DNA of 64,000 nucleotides. Origin: Glebionis coronaria (Eukaryota > Streptophyta > Magnoliopsida > Asterales > Asteraceae). The position numbers were made by a program, and so were the translations under genes. Where the stretch lies: the NCBI GenBank assembly GCA_025667525.1, contig CM046879.1, positions 359,290,752 to 359,354,751 of the forward strand, in the 5' to 3' direction. Under the pieces are notes generated by a model that ran no database searches, was not told where the DNA came from, and saw only the letters and a list, made by a program, of their open reading frames with translations. Positions 34,001-44,294 of the stretch are shown one piece after another (position 1 is the first letter of the stretch; each line of letters starts with the position of its first letter).

Positions 34001-34513
34001 AGAAAGAGATCATCTATTGCTAGATGGATATACTCTATGGATCAAGGACTGGAAGCTCATGGAATTCAAAGAACTGATGGCACAACAAGAATATTCAGAC
34101 TTTTGGAAGATATTCTTTATATTCTTGACAGACAAGATATTCAGGATCTTTTCAGGTTAGTTCAAGAAGACAGTGCAGGTAAAACTGAGGTATCACTATT
34201 ATATAGGGAAATGCTCTTCATGTATGAACCACACAACTGCAATCAAGAAATATTAACGGAATTAGAGAATCAGGTTTCTAGTTACTGGAGATATTATAGG
34301 TCATGTGGATTGCATATTTTGGATATAGATTACGTTACTTACTAAATGCTACAAGAGGAGAGTTATCCATTTAAACGAAGATTGTTGGAAAGAATGTTGG
34401 AACAACAATTTGAAGTTATAGAAGAATCTGTTGATGCTTTGGAGTTGATCAGAATGGTTAAACAACAAATCAAGGATTTGAAAGATGTGGAAGAAGCTGA
34501 GAAAGAGCCTTAA
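31036..34513 (+). pseudogene. Copia-B third ORF (SIRE env-like), broken
   Basis: The ATG at 31036 starts MAALQVISNHNLVANLALNN, with a TGA 24 codons on. Conserved pieces follow in the order seen in Copia-A: LRLNDENGLSMLN, HAIIHCLSSKSTSFDQI, NFSRLIFEGM, a Ser/Thr/Pro-rich linker with a coiled-coil stretch (QQVQVLEKAKLVQDKKIAEL), a 57-bp tandem duplication, a basic segment (QQRFFAEKRRREKIKPP) and a C-terminal domain (WIYSMDQGLEAHG, SYWRYYRSCGLHIL, ending EAEKEP at 34513). Frame changes near 31440, between 33083 and 33357, and near 33915, plus several stops, break it. Total coding length (about 1150 codons) is close to that of Copia-A. Confidence 0.78.
32676..32789 (+). repeat. 57-bp tandem duplication in Copia-B third ORF
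   Basis: Two near-identical 57-bp units (32676-32732, 32733-32789) each encode a PSTAKPTKPTA peptide. The unit length is a multiple of three. Each holds AGTACTG and GGTACTG/AGTACCG words. Confidence 0.85.
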
Positions 34514-35255
34514 GTGTTTGACTTTCAGTCACACTTCACAAACGGTTCTTAGTTCACCATGTCTAACACACATAAGAACTGGCTAGTCCATAAGCAAACG
34601 GTTTGTGGTAAAGACTTCTCAAATCCGTTGAAAGCTGGTAGTTTGCTAAAAACTATATGGTTCTGACTCACCTTGTTTCGAGACAAAGAGTTGGCTAGTC
34701 CTAGACAAATGGTACTAGGTAAAGACTTAATCAAATCCGTTGATGGTTGACAATTTCCCAAAAATTACAGGGTTATCAGTACACCTTATTCTTGATGAAT
34801 AAAGTAGTGGCTATTCCAGAGTGTACGGCTAATTGGTAAAGAATATATCAAATCCGTTGATAGTTGGTGATTTGATAAAAATCATGAAGCCAATATAGAT
34901 TGTTTTTGTTGTTAACTGGTTTATTTCAGGGTATGAAGATTGCAAGCAAAGAAGTATTCAAGAAAAGATACTTAGAAGGTTTTGTCTCATCAAATCAAGA
35001 CTGAAGTTCATGATTCAGAGTTCATAGATTTAACTCAAGAAGACAATTACTGTTGCTGCAAAGAAAATTGAATGTTTACAAGACACAAGAAAATCATAAG
35101 TTGAAGAGAAAGATGATGTTCATGATGTTTGAATATTATCTTATCAGAAGAAGATCTACATTGAAGTGTTTGGCTATATTCAGCTGGATACAAATACAAA
35201 TTACCAAGTCCAATACAAAGAGAAACAAGAAGACAACAAGTTATCATTCTTGTTT
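34514..35255 (+). other. Copia-B 3' untranslated region with a three-unit tandem repeat
   Basis: No gene. From about 34544 to 34886 three imperfect copies of a roughly 113-bp unit follow one another. Shared cores are GGCTAGTCC, GGTAAAGACTT, and CAAATCCGTTGAT before a TTT..AAAAA run. A purine tract follows. Confidence 0.75.
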
Positions 35256-35265
35256 AGGGGAGGAT
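35256..35265 (+). other. Copia-B polypurine tract
   Basis: AGGGGAGGAT lies directly before TGTTGGGAATT, identical to the Copia-A tract. Confidence 0.85.
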
Positions 35266-35586
35266 TGTTGGGAATTATTTGTAAGTGTGAAGTACCGTTA
35301 GTGTTATTGAAGTATTGTTAGTATCTTTCAAGTACCGTTAGTGTTAACGCGGTACATAGTAAGTACTGCTACTTATAAAGTAAGTACTGCTATATTGATT
35401 AGGACGAATATATCTTTGTATAAGATATGGCATTGTTATAGTTAGAGTATATCTTATGTGATATACTTAAATAGTTAGAATATTGATAATATATCTCGTC
35501 TGTGATATAGTTATCTTAATAGAATACTCTAAGGTTTCTAGGGTTCCTTACTCTATAAAAGGAACATAGGTACCATGTCATTCATG

Positions 35587-35669
<83 letters not shown>

Positions 35670-35849
35670 ATTCAAGTCGATTAATAAGAGAATCGAATAG
35701 TTAAACGTAATTCTGTTCTTCTGTGCTTTATAAGTTAGATTCCGCATAACTTATTAAGCTTGAGTAAGAGTTCTCAAAGTGTTTTAGTTTGATTACAAAC
35801 TACTATACTAGTTCTTAACAGAATATAGATCTAATCAAAGGGATCAACA
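35266..35849 (+). repeat. Copia-B 3' LTR
   Basis: Starts TGTTGGGAATTATTTG and ends GGGATCAACA, the same terminal decamer as Copia-A. It has CTCTATAAAAGGAAC near 35550 and six or so AGTACYG/GGTAC words near 35290-35390. An (AT)n tract lies inside. No partner 5' LTR exists in the window. Confidence 0.87.
35592..35666. repeat. (AT)n microsatellite in Copia-B LTR
   Basis: About 75 bp of alternating TA with one interruption near 35629. It lies about 40 bp downstream of the TATA box, so it would be in the element RNA. Confidence 0.95.
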
Positions 35850-36754
35850 GTAGGTTTGTTTGAAACTAAATTATAACTTGTTTGCTATAATAGTTGTGGA
35901 TATTTTTCAAACGTCATTAGTTTCTTTTGAATTGATATTTGATTATGCTTGCTGCATGATTATTGTTGTGTGAGAGTTGTTTTGTGTTGCTGTTTATTCA
36001 TTTTTTTATAAAGTGAATTTGGATTGTTGGTTTCTAATGTATGTTCATGAAATGCTGTATGTATGCTGTATTCTATGTTTAAGCCTGTGATGATTTGATA
36101 TCTGATTTATTTCATTGTTGTTACTGTTTTATTTTGTTGCTTTATATAGAGGATTGATTGGGATTGAGAATCTGTTTTCCAAAAATAATATTACAAAATT
36201 CTTTCCTCCATGCGACTCGAACCCTTGACCTCAAGGTTCAACACCAACGACTCAACCATCTGGGCTAGGCCTACTTTTTGTTAAATTAACACCAATAGTT
36301 ATTAATATACGTTTCTTTTATTTCAACTAATATTTTAATAAACGTTTGTGATACTTTTATTGTTCTTATGCACATTTATATTTTAAAAAAACGTCTAATA
36401 TTTTTCTCAAAAAGTTTAGTTTTCAAAAAATCGTCATTTGATTTTTCTAATCCTTGACGTTTTAAATAGAACGTTTTTCTTTATATTAATTATTTGGGTA
36501 GACGATTCATGCACTTTAATTAAAACTCGTAGGATTTTAGATAAAAACCGAAACAAATTCAAATCGATTGTCCATATTAAAACGAAAGTCTCAAATTCAA
36601 AATTTCCTCATGTACAACGAACCGGGATCACTCTCGTGTTTAATTAATTCGTCTTTAGCTTATTTTGGACTATTACTTTTTCCTAAAGGTAGTTTCCTTA
36701 ATTTACTCTATAACGTATTATATTAAAATGCACCGACATTTTTCCCACACATCA
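35850..36754 (+). repeat. Athila-D 5' LTR, 3' part
   Basis: AT-rich sequence ending CCCACACATCA seven bases before the primer site. Copia-B seems to have inserted in this LTR, so the start is missing. It shares no obvious stretch with 46569-47377, consistent with the two being different parts of one long LTR. Confidence 0.5.
36205..36272 (-). repeat. tRNA-derived SINE-like fragment
   Basis: On the - strand TAGCCCAGATGG (36267-36256) resembles an RNA polymerase III A box, and GGTTCGAGTC (36223-36214) a B box, at tRNA-like spacing. The acceptor and T stems do not pair well, so it is not a functional tRNA. A SINE head inside the LTR fits best; no tail is evident. Confidence 0.45.
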
Positions 36755-36761
36755 AAAATTT

Positions 36762-36778
36762 TGGCGCCGCTGCCGGGG
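36762..36778 (+). other. Athila-D primer-binding site (tRNA-Asp type)
   Basis: TGGCGCCGCTGCCGGGG is the Athila primer site complementary to the tRNA-Asp 3' end. Confidence 0.9.
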
Positions 36779-37425
36779 AAATTGTGTACGATTCTTTCGT
36801 GGTTATTTGTTGATCGTTGATTTGAAGACCCTTTCCGTCCTCGGAAAGTTTTGTTATTTTTTTCTATATATATAATAAATATCAATTTTTCGTGTTTTTT
36901 GTTATTAATATATTATATTATGTAGAACAATAAATTCACCTACTTCCAAAAGCGTGAAAACGCAAACCTTAGTTGGGATTTCATCACCTAGCTATTGTAT
37001 TTGAATCCAAAACGAAGAATAAAGTCAAAATAGATAAATACTAATAAAAAGTTTGAACTCGATTTATACAAACTATAGGGTGGCTATAAGGCGACGAGCT
37101 ATAAAATGCCATCTAAGGAAAAAGGTTTTTAAGTGCTTTGTGCAACCTCGTTTCCACGCTTGAGAGGGACGACCGATTATTGGTTTGCTAACTCAAGTAG
37201 TATTAAAGTTTATTTTTGTCGTTGTTTACTTATTGAACCTCGAGACGTTTAGGTTTTCACCTATGTTTCAAAGTCGAACGAGGGTAGTTTACTTCCATTG
37301 TAATTATTCTTACTCCTTATTTTTATCAATCTTTGATTGAGCAATACCAAATAAAAATACAAAATATAATCTTCTTTTAATCTATTACTTTTCTTCAACC
37401 CTCTAAATTCTCGTCATTTTGATTT
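36779..37425 (+). other. Athila-D untranslated leader
   Basis: About 650 bp without a supported ORF between primer site and gag ATG. No specific signal was recognised. Confidence 0.6.
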
Positions 37426-38780
37426 ATGACATTACGTTCTAATCGCCTTTTGATTAATCAGGATAGACTTGAAAACATTCCTCGTAGGAATAGAAATCGT
37501 CAACAACGAGTAGTGGAACCCAAGCTTCCACCTATTGTTGTTAATATGGCCGATAACCAAATAATGGAGGAATTGCTCCGTGAACCTACCAAAGGGTACG
37601 GGGAAGCAATCATTGTGCCGGCTATTTTGGCGGATCATTATGAGATTAAGACGGGTCTTTTATCACTCATTCGTGCCGACCAATTTCGAGGCAATGAGAC
37701 GGATAACCCGCATTCTCACATTCGGAATTTTCTTCGTATCATCTCGACTCTCAAGTTTAGAGATGTGCCGAATGACGCGATTAAGCTCATGCTTTTTCCA
37801 TACTCGTTCGAGGGAAACGCTAAGTGTTGGTATGAAAAGGAACCACGTGGTTTGATTTTTACATGGGACGATTTAGTGTGTAAGTTCATGAATTATTTAT
37901 TTCCACAATATAAAACAACTCACTTTAAGAATGAAATAACTAGGTTTGAACAAAAAGTGCATGAATCATTTGGAGATGCTTGGGAAAGGTTTAAGGATTT
38001 GTTGAGATAATGTCCACACCATGTTTTCACGGAGTTACACAAAATAAATACTTTTTATAATGGACTTAATATGGTTGAACAAGATTCTTTAAATACCGCC
38101 GCGGGTGGTAATCTTTTAAGAAAAACTCCGAGAGACGCGTGAGGTATCATTGAGAATAAGTATCGAGTTCAATATTCACGAAACACACCGGTTGTTTCTA
38201 ATGTGAATTCATCTAATACCGAGATTGCTAGATTGGACTCTAAGATTGATACGATTTTGAATGAGATTAGGAGGAATCCTCATAGATCGATTTATGCGGT
38301 TGAGAATTTTTGTGTGTTATGTGGTGGAGCACATACAAATTATGCTTGTTAAACCACGGGGTTTGATCAAGCTAGTGCTTTTGTGGCAACAGGAACTTAT
38401 GGCCCTAACGGTCAAGCTCCTCGTCAAAACCATGTTGCTCCACCGGTTCAAAATAGATACAACAATGGAAATAATGGGAATAATTTTAACCGTGGTAACC
38501 AGGGGAATTTTAATCAAGTAAATGGATTTCATAGGAATCAAAACAATCAAGGTTTTCAAAATAACAGTCAAAATGATTTGTCAAGCTATATCAAAACAAA
38601 TGAGGCAAATTTGAAAGCTTTTTAATATAATATTCAAGGACAAATGGCAACATTGAAAAATGATTTTCAAAATACGATCATGGGGCAAAATAACAAGATT
38701 GAGCTTAACCAACTAAGATTAGAACAAATATAAAACTGTATTGAGGGAAATCAAGCTAAGTTTGAAAACAAAATTCTTTC
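37426..38780 (+). pseudogene. gag: Athila-D gag
   Basis: The ATG at 37426 begins MTLRSNRLLINQDRLENIPR; the gag core has LREPTKGYGEAIIVPAILA, FRGNETDNPHSHIRNF and HKINTFYNGLNMVEQ, and a knuckle CVLCGGAHTNYAC lies at about 38313-38349, then an Asn-rich part and NKILSMFEAIMCKPSSSS. A single frame is interrupted by at least five stops (38008, 38140, 38350, 38623 and 38731 regions). Several fit C-to-T or G-to-A change of Gln, Trp or Arg codons, as expected of methylated silent elements. The frame continues into protease. Confidence 0.87.
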
Positions 38781-38781
38781 G

Positions 38782-39510
38782 ATGTTTGAAGCCATAATGT
38801 GCAAACCTTCCTCTTCTTCGGGTGGCTTACCTAGCAACACCATACCAAACCCTAAAGGAGAGATTAAGTCCATCAACGTTCACAATAATGATATCGTGGA
38901 TAGGAATTTACAAGATGTGATCGAGTTTCATCCTCCTCCTAAAGAGACCTTTCTTGATGTTACCAAGGATACTTTGGATGTGACTTGTTCCGCGGTTTTC
39001 CTTGATTTCTATCCCGAGAAATATGGAGATCCGGGCCAATTTTTGATACCTTGTATTTTCCAAGGGCTTGAGGAATGTAAAGCTCTAGCCGATCTAGGAG
39101 CTAGCATCAACATAATTCCTTTATCCATGTGGAAGAATCTAGACCTATTCCCACTTACTCCCATTCGAATGACCATTGAGCTTGCTAATGGAACCACCGC
39201 TTTCCCGGTTGGTATATCAGAAGATGTCATTGTTAAAGTGGGGAAGTTTTTGTACCTTGCCGATTTTACAATAGTTGATTATGAGACAAACCCTCGTGTG
39301 CCTTTAATTTTGGGACGTCCATTTTTGTCCACGACTCAAGTTCTAGTTGATATGAGGAAAGATGAGATAAAATTATTTTATGGGGATAAAAATGTTGTTT
39401 TCAAAGCGGAAAAACTTCCAAAATATGTTTCTAAAAATGTGGAAAGTGTAAAACTTATTGAAACTTTTGAAAATAAGCCAAAAAGGATTTTCTCATTTAC
39501 AAGGGTGTAA
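38782..39510 (+). pseudogene. Athila-D protease
   Basis: Same frame as gag. It has PEKYGDPGQFLIPCIF, the active site ALADLGASINIIP at about 39085-39123, PVGISEDVIVKVGKFLYLADF and the second motif PRVPLILGRPFLSTTQ. All visible protease motifs are intact, unlike Athila-C. A frame change near 39500 leads to the acidic region. Retropepsin would cut Gag inside particles. Confidence 0.82.
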
Positions 39511-40145
39511 GGGAAATCATAGACCCCTCATTTAGGGAAGGTGAAAAGTTAATTCCGGAGGGAGATGTTTGCTCTGATGAAACATGTTTTAATATTACCT
39601 CGTCTCCACTCACTCTATTTGAGGATAATGTTCGTTCAAAGATCGATAAGGAAATTGATGATTACCTTAGAACACCATTCGATGCTAGTGAGTTTGATAA
39701 TGAAAATTTCGATCCGGAGGGAGATATTTCTTTAATTGAACAATCGTTGAATATGGACCCATCTCCACTCCTTCCAAAGGACCAAATAGATGATACCAAG
39801 GCACATTCTTCCATTGAAGAGCCTTTGATTCCTAACTTCACACCGAGTGAGGTTAGTGACTATTCGTTAGATAAGTTCGTCGATGAACTTGTTGCTCTTA
39901 TTGATCCACTTCCACCGGGAAGTGAAGACGTTTTCGATCTCGAGATCCAGCGTAATCTTCATAATTTACCATCCATTCTCGAGGAGTTCTCCGTTAAACT
40001 TCCCTCTAGTGATAATGATGATCTTGTATCCGAGTGTGACACATTTGATACTTTGTCGGATATTTCTTGTGATGACAAGATTGATGACACTTATGTGACT
40101 TACTGAAATCCTCTTTTGGAAGTTTCATGGAACAACAATCCATTG
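39500..40145 (+). pseudogene. Athila-D acidic region, first part
   Basis: In the +1 frame relative to protease. It is rich in Asp, Glu, Ser and Pro with units such as IPEGDVCSDE and FDPEGDISLIEQ. A TGA at 40104-40106 interrupts it; the same frame goes on to the E target site (codons for Asn-Pro-Leu at 40137-40145). In Athila-A and -C a shorter acidic linker leads into reverse transcriptase; here none follows. Confidence 0.72.
40141..40145. repeat. Target-site duplication of E, left copy
   Basis: CATTG is repeated exactly at 43708-43712, directly outside the E LTRs. Confidence 0.92.
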
Positions 40146-40726
40146 TGTTGGGTCAAAAAGTTGATTTTGCATAAACTCAAAAACGAAGAAAACATGAAGA
40201 TATTGTCTAAGCGTTGTCAAGAGCACTTTAGGCGCTGACAAGAACAAACTAAGCGTTGTTGGCTCAAGAGTTGTCGTGTGCAATCCAAGCATTGTCACAT
40301 GCAATTTAAGAGTTTATAGAAAACGTAGATAAGAAGCTTATGGAAGCTTCTATTTAGATAAACATGCAAGATATATTCTGCATAAGTTTATTTAAATAGA
40401 AGATTTACTTGTTTATTTGTTTTTATCTCTTGTAAAACCCTAATCCTTACATTATAAAAGGAACCAAGGGTTATTAGGTTTTATATATCAATTCATTCAC
40501 AATGTAAACCTAAAAGCGTGTGTGCACTAGACGTGGGATTAAATGTATACACGTCTAGTGGATGTTTGTTATTAATATAATGAACATCCCTTTTGTTTTA
40601 ATTCATGTTATTCGTGCCTAAACACCTTGTTAATGTGTCGTGTTCTAATTCCGCTTTGATTGTATAATCCTATGAACATGATGCATTCCTAGTAGCTTAA
40701 AAGATCCGAAAAACAAGGTTTTCACA
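40146..40726 (+). repeat. E 5' LTR
   Basis: Begins TGTTGGGTCAAAAAG and ends GGTTTTCACA. Contains ATTATAAAAG (40451-40460) and four or five GCGTTG/CGCTGACA-type words near 40208-40320. It differs from the 3' copy at scattered positions only. Confidence 0.92.
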
Positions 40727-40728
40727 AT

Positions 40729-40741
40729 TGGTATCAGAGCC
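40729..40741 (+). other. E primer-binding site (tRNA-iMet)
   Basis: TGGTATCAGAGCC, two bases after the LTR end, is the full 13-base complement of the initiator-Met tRNA end. Confidence 0.95.
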
Positions 40742-43112
40742 TCATGGCTCGTGATACTAGGACCAACAAGGTGTTCGTGTATGGTGAAGAAAAGAAAAAT
40801 CCGTCTAGGGTTTTTCTGGACGTTTTTGTGTGCGCAGCAGTATTCAGAAGGTCATAACTTTTTATTGGACCGTTGAATCGTCACAAAATTTTATATGTGT
40901 GTTCTACATACATATATCTAAACATCCACCAGAGGGTTGTCTAGTTTTATCCCCAGGAAAAAGTTCTTTAGCGTTAAAGTCAGCAGTAAGAGGTATGCAG
41001 TTTTCTGTGGACAGCCATGTTCAAAACACGTTTTCTCCTTCGTTAACCGTTGGATCTTCGTGATTTTTGAACTGTAGATTCTTGGCACTTGTGTCTTGAA
41101 TCTCACCGAAGGGATTTTCGATCTGAGCCCTAATGAAGAAGTTATTCAAGGTCGAAGTTGGTTGTTTAAGGTATTAATATTCTTGCTTTTTCAACATAAA
41201 ATCATGAACTAGGGTTTCTTAAACCCTAGATCGAATTAAAGAGCAGAAGAATGAGTTTTGTGGCTGTTGTGATCTATCGTGTTGAAAGATTTTTTTTTCA
41301 TTTTTAGGGTTTGGTAAAAACAAACCCTAGATCCATGTGAACTAGATGGTGTAGACGTGGGTTTTGGATTATTGATCTACACGACAAATTAATGGGCTCT
41401 ACATGTGACTTCTTGAAGCATAAAGATAACAGTAACGTGATGTGAGCATTACGTGATGTGGGCATTACATGTTATTCCCTAAACAGTTTAATACTGTATA
41501 TTGTCCAATCAATTCTATATGTGGTCCCAAGGATACAAACAGTTGGTATATGGTACTTGTTCTCGAGCCAAGGATAATAATGTAATATATCTGTGGGCCA
41601 AGCAATACGTGATGTTTTAATATGTTCTTTTTACATCTCTTGGAAGGAAGTCAAATGTTGCGGCTGATTTATGTTGATCAAGAATCAAGAAAAGAAAAAG
41701 TACGGATGAGAAAGAATTGATTATGTGTTTGTACATTTTATGTACATCACGTGGGGTCTATGTTAATTGGTCTAATGTTTGAATATTAATTTGTATGTGG
41801 TCCAAGAGTTTTTGAAGGGAGGTGTTTGCATGGATGTGGGGTCCAGTACGAGATTAAGTTGCTGACAAAATTTAAAGTGTTGTTATGGTCCCAGGTACAA
41901 GTTATGTGTTGTTGTTATCACGACAGTAAGTGGTGGTTCACGTTTGAGTGCAGCAAAGAAGAAGTACTGTTCACTTTTGCTTTTAAAGAGAAAGGTTGAT
42001 TGTGACAGAAGGTGAATCACGTTGAAGTAGCATTAGTAAAAGGTTCACTTTTGACATTTGTAATTGTGACGCTGACAAATGGGATTCAGACGCTGACAGA
42101 AAGTAAGTTCCACGCTGACAACGTATATTTTTGACACTGACGTTTGTTATTTTGACGCTGACAAGGAATAAGTGAACGCAGACAGAATAGGCGTTGACAT
42201 GAGTTGTCCGAGAAACGCTTGCTCAAGCGTTGATAGGTGTTGTCCGATATGTGACAGTTTACATAGAAAGGATATTGGACAAAGAAGGTTCTCGGATAAC
42301 AAAAGAATATCTGTTGTTTGAGAAAATTGGTACGTTTTAAGCACACAAAAAGGAGGAATTTACACACGAAGGTACACGGAATCTTCGTTTTAATATAGAA
42401 TATCATGTTGATATTTATGACTCAGATATTTTTGAAAGGGATTAATGATCTTAAAGCAAGTTGGCAACTTTTTATGGGAATTTGATGGATATTTTAAACT
42501 ATGTAATCGGGATAGCCTTGTAAAAGAGTTATCCGTTGCGAAACTTTTACATATGGTATGAAGATGTCATTCCATTAAATTCGTCATAAAGAGGTGTTAA
42601 CTTAAGGGGAAGAATTCTTATGGTAAGTTTGATGATTGAAGAATATTTTCGCGAGTTTGTGTTCTATCATATCTTAAAAAGTCATGTTTGGTCAACATTA
42701 ATTTTAAAGGTAACTTGTTCGTGATTTACATGGTTGGTGACGAAGACTTGTCATAACACTTGAAGGAGTTACATTATCGTGCTCAGTGTCTCACATAGGA
42801 TGAGAATATTGACAAGGGATCGAGGTCTACTTATACTTGGTCAGATTCGTATAAGTTCTTCATCACGTGGATAGTACAAGACATGGAACACAAGGTTGGG
42901 TTATTCTACTTCTACATCAAAAATATAATATAAATTGTTCTTCAAGATCATTAGATAGAGCTACATTTGGAGAATCTTCAAAGATTGCATATATTGTTTT
43001 ACTTCCCTGTTGATGTGACAAAAAGGGGAAGACATACATGCTAAACTTGAGGGGAAGCAATTTGAAGATCATGTCAACTTACAAGAGATACACATAGAGT
43101 TTTGCCACCATC
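40742..43112 (+). other. E internal region, no coding capacity seen
   Basis: No frame exceeds about 110 codons and none resembles gag or pol. A cluster of about eight CGCTGACA/GCGTTGAC words lies at 42068-42236. A short duplication (ACGTGATGTG..GCATTAC) occurs at 41437-41470. Its beginning encodes a brief open stretch after an ATG at 40744 that soon stops. Confidence 0.7.
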
Positions 43113-43126
43113 AACTAGGGGAAGAT
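43113..43126 (+). other. E polypurine tract
   Basis: AACTAGGGGAAGAT precedes TGCTGGGTC, matching the TAGGGGAGGAT tract of the SIRE-like elements with small changes. Confidence 0.8.
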
Positions 43127-43707
43127 TGCTGGGTCAAAAAGTTGATGTGGCAGAAACTCAAAAACGAAGAAAACATGAAGATATTGTCTAAGCGTTTTCA
43201 AGAGCAATTTAGGCGCTGACAAGAACAAACTAAGCGTTGTTGGCTCAAGAGTTGTCGTGTGCAATCCAAGCATTGTCACATGCAATTTAAGAGTTGATAG
43301 AAAACGTAGACAAGAAGCTTATGGAAGCTTCTATTTAGATAAACATGCAAGATATATTCTGCATAAGTTTATTTAAATAGAAGATTTACTTGTTTATTTG
43401 TTTTTATCTCTTGTAAAACCCTAATCCTTACACTATAAAAGGAACCAAGGGTTATTAGGTTTTATATATCAATTCATTCACAATGTAAACCTAAAAGCGT
43501 TTCTGCACTAGACGTGGGATTAAATGTATACACGTCTAGTGGATGTTTGTTATTTATATAATGAACATTCCTTTTGTTTTAATTCATGTTATTCGTGCCT
43601 AAACACCTTGTTAATGTGTCGTGTTCTAATTCCGCTTTGATTGTATAATCATATGAACATGATGCATTCCTAGTAGCTTAAAAGATCCGGAAACCAAGGT
43701 TTCAACA
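43127..43707 (+). repeat. E 3' LTR
   Basis: 581 bp, beginning TGCTGGG (TGTTGGG in the other copy) and ending GTTTCAACA. ACTATAAAAGG is at 43432-43442. Confidence 0.92.
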
Positions 43708-43712
43708 CATTG
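43708..43712. repeat. Target-site duplication of E, right copy
   Basis: CATTG as at 40141-40145; Athila-D codons continue in frame after it. Confidence 0.92.
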
Positions 43713-44294
43713 TTTAAAGAGAATTATGAGAGAACTAATCCAAAGGGAGATATTAATGTGATTAACATTGAGAACTCTCCAATGGATCTTTACTAAACCA
43801 TCGAACCTCCTTCATCTCTCACCCTTTGTGATGATGAGCTCTTCTTTAAGGAGGTTGACGAGTTTCTTTCCATAGATATTTTTTCGGAATTTGAGGAAAA
43901 GTCTTATGAATCTAAGGAAAATACTCTCTATCTTGAGAATGTTTGTAATGACGGTTTTGAAAACCCTTGGTTTGATCACCCGATTTATGATGATGATAAT
44001 GTTGACCCGGAGGGAGAAATTTTCGTTACTCCAAATATCCTTCCCACTCCCTTTGATCTTAATGTGCGAGTTTTTCATGCGACTCATTTTGAGTATCATG
44101 ACCCCTTTGTTCACATTCCAAAGAGTGACAAGGTCAACAAGGTTATGCATGTTGATACCACTATGGATGAGACCTTTACCCCACCTTTACCATGTGCTTT
44201 ACATGATTATCGATTAGCATGGGGGGAAGACACCGTGTTGTCTATTCTTTTTTCTCTCGAGGACGAGGTATTCGATCTGGAATCATTGATTTAG
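43713..44294 (+). pseudogene. Athila-D acidic region, second part
   Basis: In frame with 40107-40145 across the E insertion. It contains NPKGDINVINIENSPM, one TAA at about 43795, then an acidic stretch (FKEVDEFLSIDIFSEFEEK), VDPEGEIFVTPN and a C-terminal part ending LEDEVFDLESLI at the stop 44292-44294. With the first part the region is about 400 codons. I recognise no domain. The PEGD(I/V)-type peptide recurs four times over both parts. Confidence 0.7.

Larger units (their letters stand above)
17302..35849 (+). mobile_element. Copia-B: 5'-truncated SIRE-type copia element, split by Athila-C
   Basis: Pieces 17302-18839 and 30095-35849 carry the integrase-RT linker, reverse transcriptase, RNase H, a spacer, a third ORF, a polypurine tract and a 3' LTR on the + strand. 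The 5' LTR, gag, protease and integrase are missing; the left edge is a direct fusion to Athila-A integrase. The AGTACYG word recurs through the element. Homology to Copia-A spans reverse transcriptase and the third ORF. Confidence 0.87.
40146..43707 (+). mobile_element. E: small complete non-coding LTR retrotransposon
   Basis: Two 581-bp LTRs, an iMet primer site, a purine tract and exact CATTG duplications define a 3562-bp element. The 2.4-kb interior has no plausible gag or pol. LTR start TGTTGGG, the primer, the TATAAAAGGAAC box, an AATTCCGC block and the CGYTGACA word link it to the SIRE-like copia elements here, which might supply its enzymes. This is a LARD-like non-autonomous design. 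Confidence 0.9.

Noticed and set aside
36205..36272. Functional tRNA gene
   Set aside because: Box-like motifs are present but the stems do not pair and no clear anticodon arm is seen.
42086..42406. 106-codon frame in E
   Set aside because: Low-complexity frame across LTR-like words, no similarity to gag; E is best seen as non-coding.
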